From NCBI GenBank assembly GCA_028287035.1, contig JAQBQL010000259.1, forward strand, positions 1-64,000: a stretch of DNA of 64,000 nucleotides. The letters run 5' to 3'. The stretch is from Labilithrix sp. (lineage in GTDB: Bacteria > Myxococcota > Polyangia > Polyangiales > Polyangiaceae). The notes beneath the pieces were generated by a model. It had not been told where the DNA came from. It worked only from the letters and a program-made list of their open reading frames with translations, and did no database searches. A program made the translations under genes and the position numbers. Position 1 is the first letter of the stretch, and every line of letters starts with the position of its first letter. This document shows positions 7,801-16,165 of this stretch, one piece after another.

Positions 7801-9614
7801 AGGTCCTCACCGGCGACGGCTGGCTCCGCACCGGCGACCTCGGCAAGCTCGATCGGAAGGGCCAGCTCGTCCTCGCCGGGCGCGTGAAGGACGTCATCGT
7901 CACGTCCACCGGCGAGAACGTATATCCCGACGACATCGAGCGCCTGATCGGCAAGGTCGCGCACATCGAGGAGCTGGCGGTGGTCGGCGTGACCGGCCGC
8001 AGCGGTGGCGAGCGCGTCGGTCTCATCGCCAAGCCCGAGGACGACGACACGATCCTTCGCTCGGAGCGGCTCGATCGCGCGAACAAGGCCCTCCGCGAGG
8101 CCATCAACAAGCTGCCGTATGCCAAGCAGCCGACGGTCGTGCACCTCTACGACGCGGCGCTGCCCCGCACCGCGACGCGCAAGGTGAAGCGCACCGAAGC
8201 GCGCAAGATGCTCGAGCGCATGATCGCGGCCACGTCGCGCCCCGACGACGGCGAGACCGAGGCTCCGTCGAGCCCGGTGCGCGTTGCGATCGCCGCGGTC
8301 AAGGGCAAGAAGGTCACCGAGATCCACGGCGACCTCACGATGGCCGACGAGCTCGGGTTCGACTCGCTCGCCCTCACCGAGCTCCTCGTGGCGCTCGAGG
8401 CGAAGTACGGCGCGCTCGATCCCAAGGAGCTCCAGAGCTGCCTCACCGTCGCCGACGTGGAGGCGCTGGTCGGCACCGAGCGCGCGAGCCTGCGTCCCCA
8501 GCAGCTCGCCACGCAGCCGGGCGGCCGGTACGCGATCGAGGGTCGTGACGCGAAGAAGACCGACAAGACGATCGTGCTGCCCGAGCCCGTGCAGGAGCAG
8601 GGCAAGAAGCTGATCGGCAAGGTCCAGGACTTCTTCTACGGCGAGATGATGCGCTCGAAGATCACCGGGCGCGCCTTCATTCCCCACAACCGCAACACGA
8701 TCGTCGTGGCCAATCACGGCAGCCACCTCGACATGGGCTTCGCGCGCCACGCGCTCGGTTCCTACGGCGAGGACATCGTGACGCTCGCCGCGCAGGACTA
8801 CTTCTTCGAGAAGGGCACGCTCTCGCGCGCATTCTTCGAGAACCTCACGAACCTCAAGTCGCTCGACCGCAAGGGCGGGCTTCGCGCGAGCGAGCGTCAG
8901 GCCGGCGACATCCTCCAGCGCGGCAAGACCATGCTGATCTTCCCGGAGGGCACGCGCTCGACCGACGGCGAGGTGCACGAGTTCAAGCCGCTGCTCGGCC
9001 ATCTCGCGCTCACCTACGGCGTGGACATCCTCCCGCTCTACCTGGGCGGGACCCGTGACGCGATGCCGAAGGGCAGCAGGGTGCCGACGAAGCGTGACCT
9101 GTTCGCGCGCATCGGGCCGCCGATCACCGTGGCCGACATGCGCCGCCTCACCGAGGGGCTGTCGCCGGCCGACGCGTCGCGCGAGGTCGCCAAGCTGGCG
9201 CGCCGCGCGGTCGACGCCCTCAAGAAGGGCGAGATCGTCGACGCCTCGCGGATGAAGAGCCTCAGCGAGACCGCGGAGCCCGAGGAGCACCCGCTCGTCA
9301 CCCTGTTCGCGCACCTCGAGACGAAGTTCAGCCCGGCCGCGGTCGAGAAGCCGATGTCCTTCTATTTCACGCTCGGCGACGACGCGAATGCGAAGTGGAC
9401 GGTGCGCGTCTCCAAGGAGAAGTGCGAAGTGAAGGCCGGCAAGCCCGAAGGCGGCACGGCGGACTGCGTGCTGAAGACGTCCCCCGAGATCTTCACGAAG
9501 ATCGTGCGGGACGCGTTCACGCCGGGGCCCGCCGAGTTCATCTCCGGGCAGATCAAGTCGAACGACATCGAGCTGCTCATGACCTTCCAGAAGGTCTTCC
9601 AGCTCGCGCCCTGA
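4866..9614 (+). CDS. ElbD-like multidomain acyl reductase/ligase/ACP/acyltransferase/SCP2
   Basis: This 1582-residue cytosolic megaenzyme has five domains in order. A fatty-acyl reductase (male-sterility type) has the NAD(P) motif GGTGFLG at 42-48. An AMP-binding acyl ligase has SGTTGKPKG at 741-749. An acyl carrier domain has GFDS with phosphopantetheine Ser1167. A PlsC-type acyltransferase has HGSHLD at 1284-1289 and FPEGTRS at 1359-1365. An SCP2 sterol/lipid-carrier domain covers about 1478-1582. The layout is that of ElbD, linked in Myxococcus xanthus to ether-lipid formation, and I infer a similar role. The reductase site reads ISTYTK where FARs have YxxxK: canonical Tyr is Ser298, with Tyr300 and Lys302 nearby. 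Confidence 0.85.
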   Translation: MTAESHVPHGTNGTNGAAAAATPIPTLDVRTQLEGSRLLILGGTGFLGKIFWVMMLARYPSIGRIYLLVRASKTKTSEQRFWAEVATSECLDPLRAQHGDQFEAFLKQRIVPINGDVGLPNCGIDSALLAELKGTIDAVVNVAGVVDFNPPLDEALDTNAFGAQNLVELSKALGNAPLMHTSTCYVVGNRKGLIMEEKPGSVHPFPRSEELGAELWNPKREIDDCLDLIAQAKSRAEDAFRQSEFMERAKKNLLRRGEPTIGKPLEAELKTVKRKYVSDRLVEAGLERATHWGWPNISTYTKSIGEQIIASSGIPYTVARPACCESTIEFPFPGWNEGIGTSAPIIFLVMKGHHQILGRDAILDFIPADIVCAGMILTLVELLEGTAKPTYQYGASDVNPATSERFGELIGLYKRKYYQRTGKGNPFVNFIQQHMEPAVVDRERFQRVGPGAIAKASKVVARVLKSAPGPAAAIGKPAGKALEAFARQDEKIDFILTLFAPFTLDQKGPFSCANTHAAYARLSSEDRARLPWYPEKIDWADYWMNQHMPAMEKRVLPWMDEKYKKELAPLRSHETLASLVDQMAERHEHAVAFGRVEDDGIARTTFADVRTRADAVAARLAALGVKKGERVVLSAHNHPDWPIAFFGIVRAGATCVPVDPALEPSSFVNVVRESEARVVVWDAKVEAAVGDAVRGMGAGAILTPALGVLTDALPQEGDPASLARPAVDVYEDDIASLIYTSGTTGKPKGVRLSHSNFTSIIAALAPLFPLNGGDRVLSVLPLHHTFEFTAGLVLPFSRGARVVYLDELKGDRVSHALKLSRATAMVGVPAVWQLLERRILSQVSAKGPVAEKAFDLAAELNRKLGKSTGIDLGKLLFGPVHEGLGGSIKYLISGGAALPKDTADLFAGLGFKLTEGYGLTEASPVLTVAKAGSAAGQVGKPIPGVSIKIDAPDEHGVGEVLARGANVMTGYTDEEATKEVLTGDGWLRTGDLGKLDRKGQLVLAGRVKDVIVTSTGENVYPDDIERLIGKVAHIEELAVVGVTGRSGGERVGLIAKPEDDDTILRSERLDRANKALREAINKLPYAKQPTVVHLYDAALPRTATRKVKRTEARKMLERMIAATSRPDDGETEAPSSPVRVAIAAVKGKKVTEIHGDLTMADELGFDSLALTELLVALEAKYGALDPKELQSCLTVADVEALVGTERASLRPQQLATQPGGRYAIEGRDAKKTDKTIVLPEPVQEQGKKLIGKVQDFFYGEMMRSKITGRAFIPHNRNTIVVANHGSHLDMGFARHALGSYGEDIVTLAAQDYFFEKGTLSRAFFENLTNLKSLDRKGGLRASERQAGDILQRGKTMLIFPEGTRSTDGEVHEFKPLLGHLALTYGVDILPLYLGGTRDAMPKGSRVPTKRDLFARIGPPITVADMRRLTEGLSPADASREVAKLARRAVDALKKGEIVDASRMKSLSETAEPEEHPLVTLFAHLETKFSPAAVEKPMSFYFTLGDDANAKWTVRVSKEKCEVKAGKPEGGTADCVLKTSPEIFTKIVRDAFTPGPAEFISGQIKSNDIELLMTFQKVFQLAP

Positions 9615-10445
9615 TCAGAGCGGGGTCACCGTGCACACCAGGTTGTCGAGCTCGACGACGCCCTTCACGTAGCCCGCGGAGAACCCGCCGAGGCTGACGT
9701 CGATGTCGTCGTCGGGCGCGAAGCCGCCGAACGTGCCGGCGGCCACCGTGACCCCGTCCTGCTCGATGCGCGCGGTCGCGAAGTCCGTGACCATCTTGAT
9801 GTGAGTCCAGCGTCCGATCTCGAGCCGCGAGGGGGTCAGGTCCTGCCGCGGGCATTCGCAGGAGTTGTCTGGCTTGAAGAAATCCTCGCGGAACATGCCG
9901 GCGAGATCGGGGCGGACGCCCCACCACAGCCAGTACTTGGCGATCCCGGGACCCTTGGTCTCGAAGCGCAGGACGTCCAGCCAGCGGTCGTTCGGAGCGG
10001 TCACCACCTTCACGTCCACCTCGCAGGCGATGGCCTTGCCGCGGGGCAGCTTCTTGTGGAGGAACGCGACGTGGTTCGGTCCCTGATCGGCCGTCTCCAC
10101 GAGCGTCGCGCGGACCGCGTTGGGCGGCGAGACCACGTTCGCGGTGACGATGTCGAGCGCGCCTGCGCCCGCGAGCTCGCGGCTGTCCCAGCTCTCGAGG
10201 GCGCCGGCCTCGTCGAAGTCGTCGCAGAAGGTGCCGGGGCAGGCGGGGGATGCGTCGATGCTCGGGGTGGCGTCGGGCGGCGTGACGTCGAGGATCGTCT
10301 CGACGGCGGCGTCCCGGATCGCGGCGGGCTCCACCGGAGGTCCTGCAAGGTCCGACGTGTCGACGAGGAGAGAGCAGCCGAACAGGGTCACCGGGAGAGC
10401 GATGGGCGCGAGCAGCGCGGAGAGCCGACGCCTGGTCCTCGTCAT
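9615..10445 (-). CDS. Lipoprotein with FCDDFD-type jelly-roll-like domain
   Basis: This 276-residue predicted lipoprotein has a long Arg-rich n-region and the lipobox LFGC, so Cys24 is lipidated. A Pro/Asp-rich linker leads to a beta-rich domain opening with CPGTFCDDFDEAGALESWD. The same signature occurs in the gene at 18331, showing a paralogous family. The domain looks like a concanavalin-A-like lectin/glucanase fold, but no catalytic residues are evident. It converges with the ElbD-like gene so tightly that the two stop codons abut as TGATCA. Its function is unknown; an outer-surface location is likely. Confidence 0.7.
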   Translation of the reverse strand: MTRTRRRLSALLAPIALPVTLFGCSLLVDTSDLAGPPVEPAAIRDAAVETILDVTPPDATPSIDASPACPGTFCDDFDEAGALESWDSRELAGAGALDIVTANVVSPPNAVRATLVETADQGPNHVAFLHKKLPRGKAIACEVDVKVVTAPNDRWLDVLRFETKGPGIAKYWLWWGVRPDLAGMFREDFFKPDNSCECPRQDLTPSRLEIGRWTHIKMVTDFATARIEQDGVTVAAGTFGGFAPDDDIDVSLGGFSAGYVKGVVELDNLVCTVTPL

Positions 10446-10503
10446 CCCATCACCGTATCAGACGGCTTGGCAGGGGCAGCCTGGCCGACTACGACTGGCA
10501 GTC

Positions 10504-11631
10504 GTGAGCCGCTACCTCGTCACCGGATCCACGGGTTTTCTCGGTCGTCACCTGGTCGATGTGCTCCGTGAGCACCGGCACGAGGTGGTCGCGCTGGTGC
10601 GGTCCGCGGGGCGCGCCCCGGCCGGCGTCACCGTGGCGGTCGGCGACGTGCTCGATCGTGCGAGCGTGGAGAAGGCGGCGGCGGGTTGCGATGGCGTCTT
10701 CCATTGCGCGGGCAAGGTATCGCGTCGCCCCGAGGACGCCGAGGAGCTCCGGCGCGTCCACGTCGAGGGCACGAAGAACGTGCTCGATGCGGCGATCGCG
10801 AGCGGGGTGCGGCGCGCGGTGGTGGCGTCCACGAGCGGCACCGTGGCGGTGAGCGACGATCCCGACCACGTGTCGACCGAGGCGGACGAGACGCCCATCG
10901 GCCTCATCAATCGCTGGCCGTACTACCGGTCGAAGCTGTTCGCGGAGCAGGCGGCGTTCGAGCGCAACGGCGCGGCCCTTCCGGGCGGCGGCGCCTTCGA
11001 GGTCGTGTGCGTGAACCCGACGCTGCTGCTCGGGCCCGGAGACGTGAACGGGTCGTCGACCGACGACGTGCGGCTCTTCCTCGAGCGGCGGATCCCCGCG
11101 GTGCCGCCGGGCGGCATGTCGTTCGTCGATGCGCGCGACGCCGCCGAGGGCATGCGGCTCGCCATGGAGAAGGGCGTCCCCGGCCGGCGTTATCTGCTCG
11201 GCGCCTGCAACCTCACCCTCCGTGAATTCTTCGGGCGCCTCGAGCGCGTGTCCGGCGTGCGCGCGCCCATCGTGCCGATGCCGCGGGTGCCGCAGGGCGC
11301 GAGCATCGCGCGGGCCGGGGCGCGGCTGCTCGAGTCGCTCACGTCGCGGCTCGGCGTGCAGATGCCCGTCGACCCGACGAGCCTCGATATGGCGCACTTC
11401 TACTGGTACCTGGATGCCTCGCTCGCCGAGGCGGATCTCGGCTGGGCGCCGCGCGACCCCACCGAGACGCTCGCCGACACGGTGCGCGACCTCGAGGAGC
11501 GCGGGGTCGTGTGGCCGGAGTCGGGGGTCTCGTCGCTGGACGGGGTCGGCCCGCTCGTCGGCAAGGTCATCGCCCGGGTGACCGAAGAGGTCGCGAGCCG
11601 TCGCGGCAAGAACGACGAGACCTTTTCGTGA
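10504..11631 (+). CDS. NAD(P)-dependent epimerase/dehydratase (extended SDR)
   Basis: This 375-residue SDR starts at GTG 10504. The Rossmann motif GSTGFLG lies at residues 8-14, and the catalytic YxxxK is Tyr140-Lys144 (YYRSK). NPTLLLGPGD and the C-terminal layout resemble dihydroflavonol-reductase-like and hopanoid-associated sugar epimerases, which act on nucleotide sugars or polyprenoid-linked substrates. The exact substrate cannot be read from sequence. The stop overlaps the GTG of the following lipid-kinase gene (GTGA), so the two are translationally coupled. That pairing points to lipid or glycolipid metabolism. Confidence 0.85.
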   Translation: MSRYLVTGSTGFLGRHLVDVLREHRHEVVALVRSAGRAPAGVTVAVGDVLDRASVEKAAAGCDGVFHCAGKVSRRPEDAEELRRVHVEGTKNVLDAAIASGVRRAVVASTSGTVAVSDDPDHVSTEADETPIGLINRWPYYRSKLFAEQAAFERNGAALPGGGAFEVVCVNPTLLLGPGDVNGSSTDDVRLFLERRIPAVPPGGMSFVDARDAAEGMRLAMEKGVPGRRYLLGACNLTLREFFGRLERVSGVRAPIVPMPRVPQGASIARAGARLLESLTSRLGVQMPVDPTSLDMAHFYWYLDASLAEADLGWAPRDPTETLADTVRDLEERGVVWPESGVSSLDGVGPLVGKVIARVTEEVASRRGKNDETFS

Positions 11632-12557
11632 AGCCACTGCTCGTCGTCAATCCGAGCTCCGGAGGCGGCGCGACGGGGCGCACGTTCGGGACGATGCGCG
11701 GCACCATCGAGCGCGTGCTCGGGGATGTCGAGGTCGCCATGTCCGAGCACCCGGGGCATGCCATCGAGCTCGCCCGCGCGGGCGCGAGCGCGGGGCATCC
11801 GCTGGTGATCGCGGTGGGCGGGGACGGCACGTTCCACGAGGTCACCAACGGCCTCATGCGGGCGCGGGCGGCGGGGCACACCGAGACGCGGATCGGCCTC
11901 ATCTCGCAGGGCACCGGCGGCGACTTCCGGAAGACGCTCGGGATCGAGCACCGGCTCGACCGCTACCTCGAGGCGCTCAACAGTGGGCGCGAGCGGCCGC
12001 TCGACGTCGGCCGGTTCACCGGCGGCGGCAAGACGGACCACTACTTCGTGAACATCCTCTCGGCGGGTATGGGCGGGCTCGTCGACCGGTACGTGGCGGA
12101 TTCGTCGCGGGCGCTCGGGGGCAGCGCCGCCTACTTCGGCGCCGGGCTGAAGGCGCTGCTCAACGCGCGCGTCGGCCACGTCAAGGTGACGGTCACCCAT
12201 GACGGGCAGACCACCGAGCATCGCGTGAAGTCGCTGATGATCGCGATCTGCAACGGCCGGTTCTTCGGCGGCGGGATGCACGTCGGACCGATGGCGCAGA
12301 TCGACGACGGCGTGTTCGACCTCGTCGCCCTCGGGCCGACGTCGAAGCTGGGGTTCGCCATGACCTCGCGGTCGATCTATGCGGGCACGCATCTCCGGCA
12401 GCCGAACGCGGTGCATCTGCGGGGCGAAAAGTTCGTCCTGGAGCTCGCGAACGACGACGCCAAGGACGTGTTCCTCCTCGACGTCGACGGGGAGCCGATG
12501 GGCGGCCTGCCGCTCACGATCGAGGTCGTCCCGCGCGCTCTCCAGCTCCGCGGCTGA
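11628..12557 (+). CDS. Diacylglycerol/lipid kinase family protein
   Basis: This 309-residue protein of the DAGK catalytic-domain family (YegS/DgkB/BmrU type) transfers ATP phosphate to a lipid such as diacylglycerol. NPSSGGG lies at the start, GGDGTFHEV at residues 64-72, and GTGGDFRKTLG follows. The C-terminal lobe contains the family-typical NGRFFGGGMHVGPMAQIDDGVFDLV. The start is GTG 11628, overlapping the epimerase stop by four bases. It probably acts at the inner face of the membrane. The 3' end is followed by a cluster of inverted repeats separating it from convergent panE. Confidence 0.85.
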   Translation: MKPLLVVNPSSGGGATGRTFGTMRGTIERVLGDVEVAMSEHPGHAIELARAGASAGHPLVIAVGGDGTFHEVTNGLMRARAAGHTETRIGLISQGTGGDFRKTLGIEHRLDRYLEALNSGRERPLDVGRFTGGGKTDHYFVNILSAGMGGLVDRYVADSSRALGGSAAYFGAGLKALLNARVGHVKVTVTHDGQTTEHRVKSLMIAICNGRFFGGGMHVGPMAQIDDGVFDLVALGPTSKLGFAMTSRSIYAGTHLRQPNAVHLRGEKFVLELANDDAKDVFLLDVDGEPMGGLPLTIEVVPRALQLRG

Positions 12558-12588
12558 GGCCACGGGCTTGCGCCGCGTGTGTGGGGGG

Positions 12589-12783
12589 CCGGAAATCGTT
12601 CGGATCCCCCTCGGAACCCGCCGCTTGCGCGGGGTGTCTGGGCGCCCGGAAATCGTTCGGATCCCCCTCGGAACCCGCCGCTTGCCTGGGCGACGTGGGG
12701 GGTCGTCAGGGATCCGAACGAGTTTGGGGGCTCGCGGCACGCCGCCGCGCGCGCGCGTCGTGAGGGATCCGAACGAATCCCGC
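12589..12783. repeat. Intergenic inverted-repeat cluster A (CGTTCGGATCC family)
   Basis: The 250 bases between the convergent lipid-kinase and panE genes hold four copies of one element. Two forward copies form a 40-bp exact direct repeat at 12589-12628 and 12646-12685, period 57, with core ATCGTTCGGATCCCC. Two inverted copies lie at 12707-12729 and 12762-12783, with cores AGGGATCCGAACGAGTTTGG and AGGGATCCGAACGAATCCC. Forward and inverted copies can pair into long hairpins. The same family recurs at 55513-55757, also between convergent gene ends. A bidirectional terminator or REP-like role is inferred. Confidence 0.85.
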
Positions 12784-12807
12784 GCCCGGCACCCTGCCGC
12801 GAGGCGG

Positions 12808-13896
12808 TCAGGCGCCGTGCGGGGCGGTGCGCTCGTACAGCGTCCGGATGGCGTCCATGCCCGGCTTCTGTTCGCCCGAGGCGATCTCCCAGACGATCCG
12901 GCGGACCGCTTCGTTCGTCGGGACGGGCATCTGGTGCAGGCGGGCGCGGTCGACCACCTCGCCATTCAGGAAGTCGACAGCGGGCGTGCGGCCTCGCTCG
13001 ATCGCGGAGAGCATCGAGCTCTTCATGCGGCGATAGCGGAAGCCCACCGCGAGCAGGAGCCCGTGCTTCGCAACGAGGCTCGGCGAGCCCGAGACCTTGC
13101 GCTCGATCTCGTCGAGCGCGATCCAGTTGAGGTCGAGCGTGCCCGAGACCTTCTCGAGGCGCACCGACTCCTTCCGCGCGACCTGCACCACCTCGGTCAT
13201 GATCTCGAGGCCGAGCCGCCGCACCGTACGATGCTGCATCAGCACGCCCAGCCGGTCGCCGCCGATCGTGCCGAGCGAGGAGATCGCGCAGTTGATGGCG
13301 AGCTTGCTCCACCGCTTGCCGCGCAGGTTGTCCGTCGTCTCGACCGGCCCCACCGCCTCGAGCGCGCCCACCAGCCCGTCGTGCGAGGTCCCCAGCAGCG
13401 AGCGCTCTCCGCTGCCGATGCGGCCCAGCGTGAACCCGCCGGCCGCAGTGCGCTCGTACATGCCGGGCTCGGGCATCGTGGCGCCCCACGCGACGACGCC
13501 GCCGATCACGCGATCGTCGCCGACGATCTTCGCGACCCGCTCCTCGCAGAGGCCGTTCTGCAAGCACACCATCGCCCCGCCCGCGGCGAGAACCGGCGCC
13601 GCCTGCGCGGCGGCCTCCTCGACCTGCGGCGGCTGCGTCGCGAGGATGACGTAGTCGAACCGCCCGTCGTCGGTGGGCACGCCGAGCGAGGCCCGGAACG
13701 ACGACGACAGCGGGACGACCCGCGGCGCTCCCTCGCCGACCAGCTTCAGCCCGCGCGCCTGCACGGCCTCGTGAATCGCCTCGTTGGTGGTGACGACGGT
13801 GACGTCCTGACCCGTCTCCGCGAGGCACCCGGCGACGATGCCGCCGATCGCGCCACAACCCATCACCAGGAACCGAGGTGCTGCCGAGTCGCTCAT
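12808..13896 (-). CDS. panE: 2-dehydropantoate 2-reductase family protein
   Basis: This 362-residue cytosolic NADPH-dependent enzyme converts ketopantoate to pantoate in pantothenate/CoA synthesis. The dinucleotide motif GCGAIGG lies at 13-19, followed by the LQNG segment, the lysine-bearing RWSKLAINC block, and the C-terminal SSMLSAIERGRTPAVDFLNG helix signature of PanE/ApbA. It is a little longer than the roughly 300-residue E. coli enzyme. The family also contains reductases with other 2-oxo acid substrates, so the gene symbol is the most likely assignment rather than certain. Its 3' end faces the repeat cluster. Confidence 0.8.
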   Translation of the reverse strand: MSDSAAPRFLVMGCGAIGGIVAGCLAETGQDVTVVTTNEAIHEAVQARGLKLVGEGAPRVVPLSSSFRASLGVPTDDGRFDYVILATQPPQVEEAAAQAAPVLAAGGAMVCLQNGLCEERVAKIVGDDRVIGGVVAWGATMPEPGMYERTAAGGFTLGRIGSGERSLLGTSHDGLVGALEAVGPVETTDNLRGKRWSKLAINCAISSLGTIGGDRLGVLMQHRTVRRLGLEIMTEVVQVARKESVRLEKVSGTLDLNWIALDEIERKVSGSPSLVAKHGLLLAVGFRYRRMKSSMLSAIERGRTPAVDFLNGEVVDRARLHQMPVPTNEAVRRIVWEIASGEQKPGMDAIRTLYERTAPHGA

Positions 13897-13951
13897 GAGG
13901 GCCGGACTCTAGCATCGTGAAACGGGCGGGCCAGAGTATGCTTCCGCCCCC

Positions 13952-15796
13952 GTGCGAACCCCGTTTTCCAAGGCCGCTCTGCTCACCATGACGCTGTGCA
14001 CCAGCGTCGGCGCTGCCCTCGCGCTGCCCGGCTGCGACGAGCCTCCTGCCCTCCAGCGTGCCCCGGCGAGCGCGTCGAGGAACCCGACGACGCGTGCACT
14101 CCACACGCTGTTCGACGAGGAGTGGGAATGGCGCCTCGCCGACGATCCGGTGTGGGCCTCGAGCACTGCGGGCGACCATCGCTACGACGCGCGCTGGCGT
14201 GACCCGGGCCTGAAGGCCGAGGAGCGCCGCGCCGCCCACCAGCGCGAGCTGCTCGAGAAGATCAAGCGCATCGACCGGCGCGAGCTCTCTGCGGCCGACG
14301 CGCTGAGCTACGACCTCTTTCGGTACCGCGCCGAGATGGACGTCGAGGGCCAGCCCTTCCGCACGTACCTCCTCCCCATCGATCAGCAAGGCGGCATCCA
14401 GCTCGCCGACCAGCTCGCCGAGGAGCTCGCCTTCACGAGCGTGAAGTCGCTGACCGACTGGAACGCCCGCCTCGCCGCGTTCCCGGCGTACATGGACGCG
14501 ACCATCGAGCTGCTCGCGGAAGGCGCGCGCACGCACCTCGCGCACCCGCGCATCGTCATGCAGCGCGTGGTCGCGCAGATCGACTCACAGATCGTGCAGG
14601 ACCCCGCACAGAGTGGCTTCTACGCGCCTTACCGGAAGATCGATCCGGCGATCCCGGCCGCCGATGCGGCGCGTCTCGCGGCCAAGGGCAAGGAGCTCGT
14701 TCGCACCGCCGTCATCCCCGCCTACCAGAGGCTTCGCGCGTTCTTCGTGCAGACGTACCTGCCGGCCTGCCCCGAGGCGGTCGGCGCCTGGCAGTGGCCG
14801 AACGGCCCCGCGCTGTACGCTCACCTGGCGCGTCGCGAGACGACGACGCGTCAGACGCCCGACGAGATCCACGCCATCGGCCTGCGCGAGGTGGCCCGCA
14901 TCCGCGCCGCGATGGAGGCGGTGAAGGAACGCAGCGGCTTCAAGGGCACGACTGCCGAGTTCCATGCGTTCCTCCGCACCGACCCGCGGTTCTTCTACGC
15001 CTCGAGCGCCGAGCTCGTCGCCGGCTATCGCGATCTCGCCAAGCGCGCCGATCCGCTGCTCGTGAAGGTGTTCTCCCGCCTGCCGCGCACGCCGTACGGC
15101 GTATCCCCGGTACCGGCCGCCGCCGAGCGCGACGCGCCGACTGCCTATTATCGCGAGCCCTCTGCGGATGGAACGCGCGGCGGCACGTTCTTCGTGAATG
15201 CCTACAAGCCCGAGACGCGCCCTCGGTGGGAGATGACCGCGCTCACGCTCCACGAGGCCGTCCCGGGCCACCATCTCCAGCTCGCGCTCGCCATGGAGAA
15301 CGAGGATCTCCCGAAGTTCCGCCGCCAGGGCGACTACACGGCCTACGTCGAGGGCTGGGGCCTCTATGCCGAGAGCCTCGGCGAGGAGATGGGCCTCTAC
15401 GAGGATCCGTATGCCAAGTTCGGGCAGCTCACCTACGAGATGTGGCGCGCCATCCGGCTCGTCGTCGATACCGGGCTCCATCACCTGAAGTGGGACCGCC
15501 AGCGCGCGATCGACTTCTTCATGGAGAACGCTGCGAAGTCCCTGCTCGACGTGACCAACGAGGTCGACCGCTACATCGTGTGGCCGGGGCAGGCGCTCGC
15601 GTACAAGACCGGGGAGCTCAAGATCAAGGAGCTGCGCCGCCGTCAGAGCGAGAAGCTCGGCCCGAAGTTCGACCTCAAGGCCTTCCACGACGCGGTGCTC
15701 AGGAACGGCCCGCTGCCGCTCGAGATCCTCGAGGCTCAGGTCATGGGCGGCCCCGCAGGCGCTCCGCCCGGCGGTTCCACATCGGCGCGACGATGA
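13952..15796 (+). CDS. DUF885 family lipoprotein, putative metallohydrolase
   Basis: This 614-residue protein starts at GTG 13952. The signal peptide ends in ALPGC, giving a lipidated Cys. The remainder matches the DUF885 family of predicted zinc hydrolases/carboxypeptidase-like proteins, with LHEAVPGHHLQ (His434, Glu435, His440, His441) as the likely metal site and the downstream YTAYVEGWGLYAESLGEEMG block typical of the family. Its substrate is unknown. It probably acts in the periplasm or on the outer membrane. The 3' end overlaps the opposite-strand small membrane-protein gene by 56 bases. Confidence 0.85.
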   Translation: MRTPFSKAALLTMTLCTSVGAALALPGCDEPPALQRAPASASRNPTTRALHTLFDEEWEWRLADDPVWASSTAGDHRYDARWRDPGLKAEERRAAHQRELLEKIKRIDRRELSAADALSYDLFRYRAEMDVEGQPFRTYLLPIDQQGGIQLADQLAEELAFTSVKSLTDWNARLAAFPAYMDATIELLAEGARTHLAHPRIVMQRVVAQIDSQIVQDPAQSGFYAPYRKIDPAIPAADAARLAAKGKELVRTAVIPAYQRLRAFFVQTYLPACPEAVGAWQWPNGPALYAHLARRETTTRQTPDEIHAIGLREVARIRAAMEAVKERSGFKGTTAEFHAFLRTDPRFFYASSAELVAGYRDLAKRADPLLVKVFSRLPRTPYGVSPVPAAAERDAPTAYYREPSADGTRGGTFFVNAYKPETRPRWEMTALTLHEAVPGHHLQLALAMENEDLPKFRRQGDYTAYVEGWGLYAESLGEEMGLYEDPYAKFGQLTYEMWRAIRLVVDTGLHHLKWDRQRAIDFFMENAAKSLLDVTNEVDRYIVWPGQALAYKTGELKIKELRRRQSEKLGPKFDLKAFHDAVLRNGPLPLEILEAQVMGGPAGAPPGGSTSARR

Positions 15797-16049
15797 CGCT
15801 GCCGACGAACAGGAGCAGCATCGGGAAGCCGGCGAGCACGAGCGGGAACGCCGCGGGCGGCGAGCCGAAGCGGCGCGTCAGCAGGCCGACCACCATGCTG
15901 ATCGGCAGCCCGTAGAGCACGGCGACGACGCTCAGGCGGCCCAGCGAGAGGCGGCTCCCGGGGTCCGGACGGAGCCACAGGAAGGGCCACCAGTTCCAGT
16001 CCTTGTCCGAGATCTCGTTGATGGCCTTTTCGAGGTTGTCGACAATCAT
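15741..16049 (-). CDS. Small membrane protein, two TM segments, 102 aa
   Basis: The ATG at 16049 opens a protein with an N-terminal amphipathic part containing DKDWNWWPFLWLRPDPGSRL. Two hydrophobic helices follow, near residues 43-60 (LSVVAVLYGLPISMVVGLL) and 70-90 (FPLVLAGFPMLLLFVGSVIV), then a basic tail. It is read antisense to the last 56 bases of the DUF885 gene, a convergent overlap. No family is recognised. The aromatic-rich N-terminus and clean two-helix pattern argue that it is real rather than a shadow frame. Confidence 0.6.
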   Translation of the reverse strand: MIVDNLEKAINEISDKDWNWWPFLWLRPDPGSRLSLGRLSVVAVLYGLPISMVVGLLTRRFGSPPAAFPLVLAGFPMLLLFVGSVIVAPMWNRRAERLRGRP

Positions 16050-16165
16050 GCACCGTTCAATCAAGCACGGGCGTCTCGTCCGGCAAGCGCGGCCACGGTA
16101 TTTTTGTGACTTAGTGCCACGATTTTGGGGCGGGTGTGCGCATACGCCCATGCTCGAGCCGCCGC

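Noticed and set aside
4800..9314. Two long minus-strand frames opposite the ElbD-like gene
   Set aside because: Both are Arg/Glu/Leu/Asp-rich mirror frames without signal, domain or start context, while the plus-strand frame shows five intact domains.
12589..12783. Regularly spaced 40-bp repeats as a CRISPR array
   Set aside because: There are only two direct copies, the others are inverted, spacers are too short and no cas genes occur in the window.
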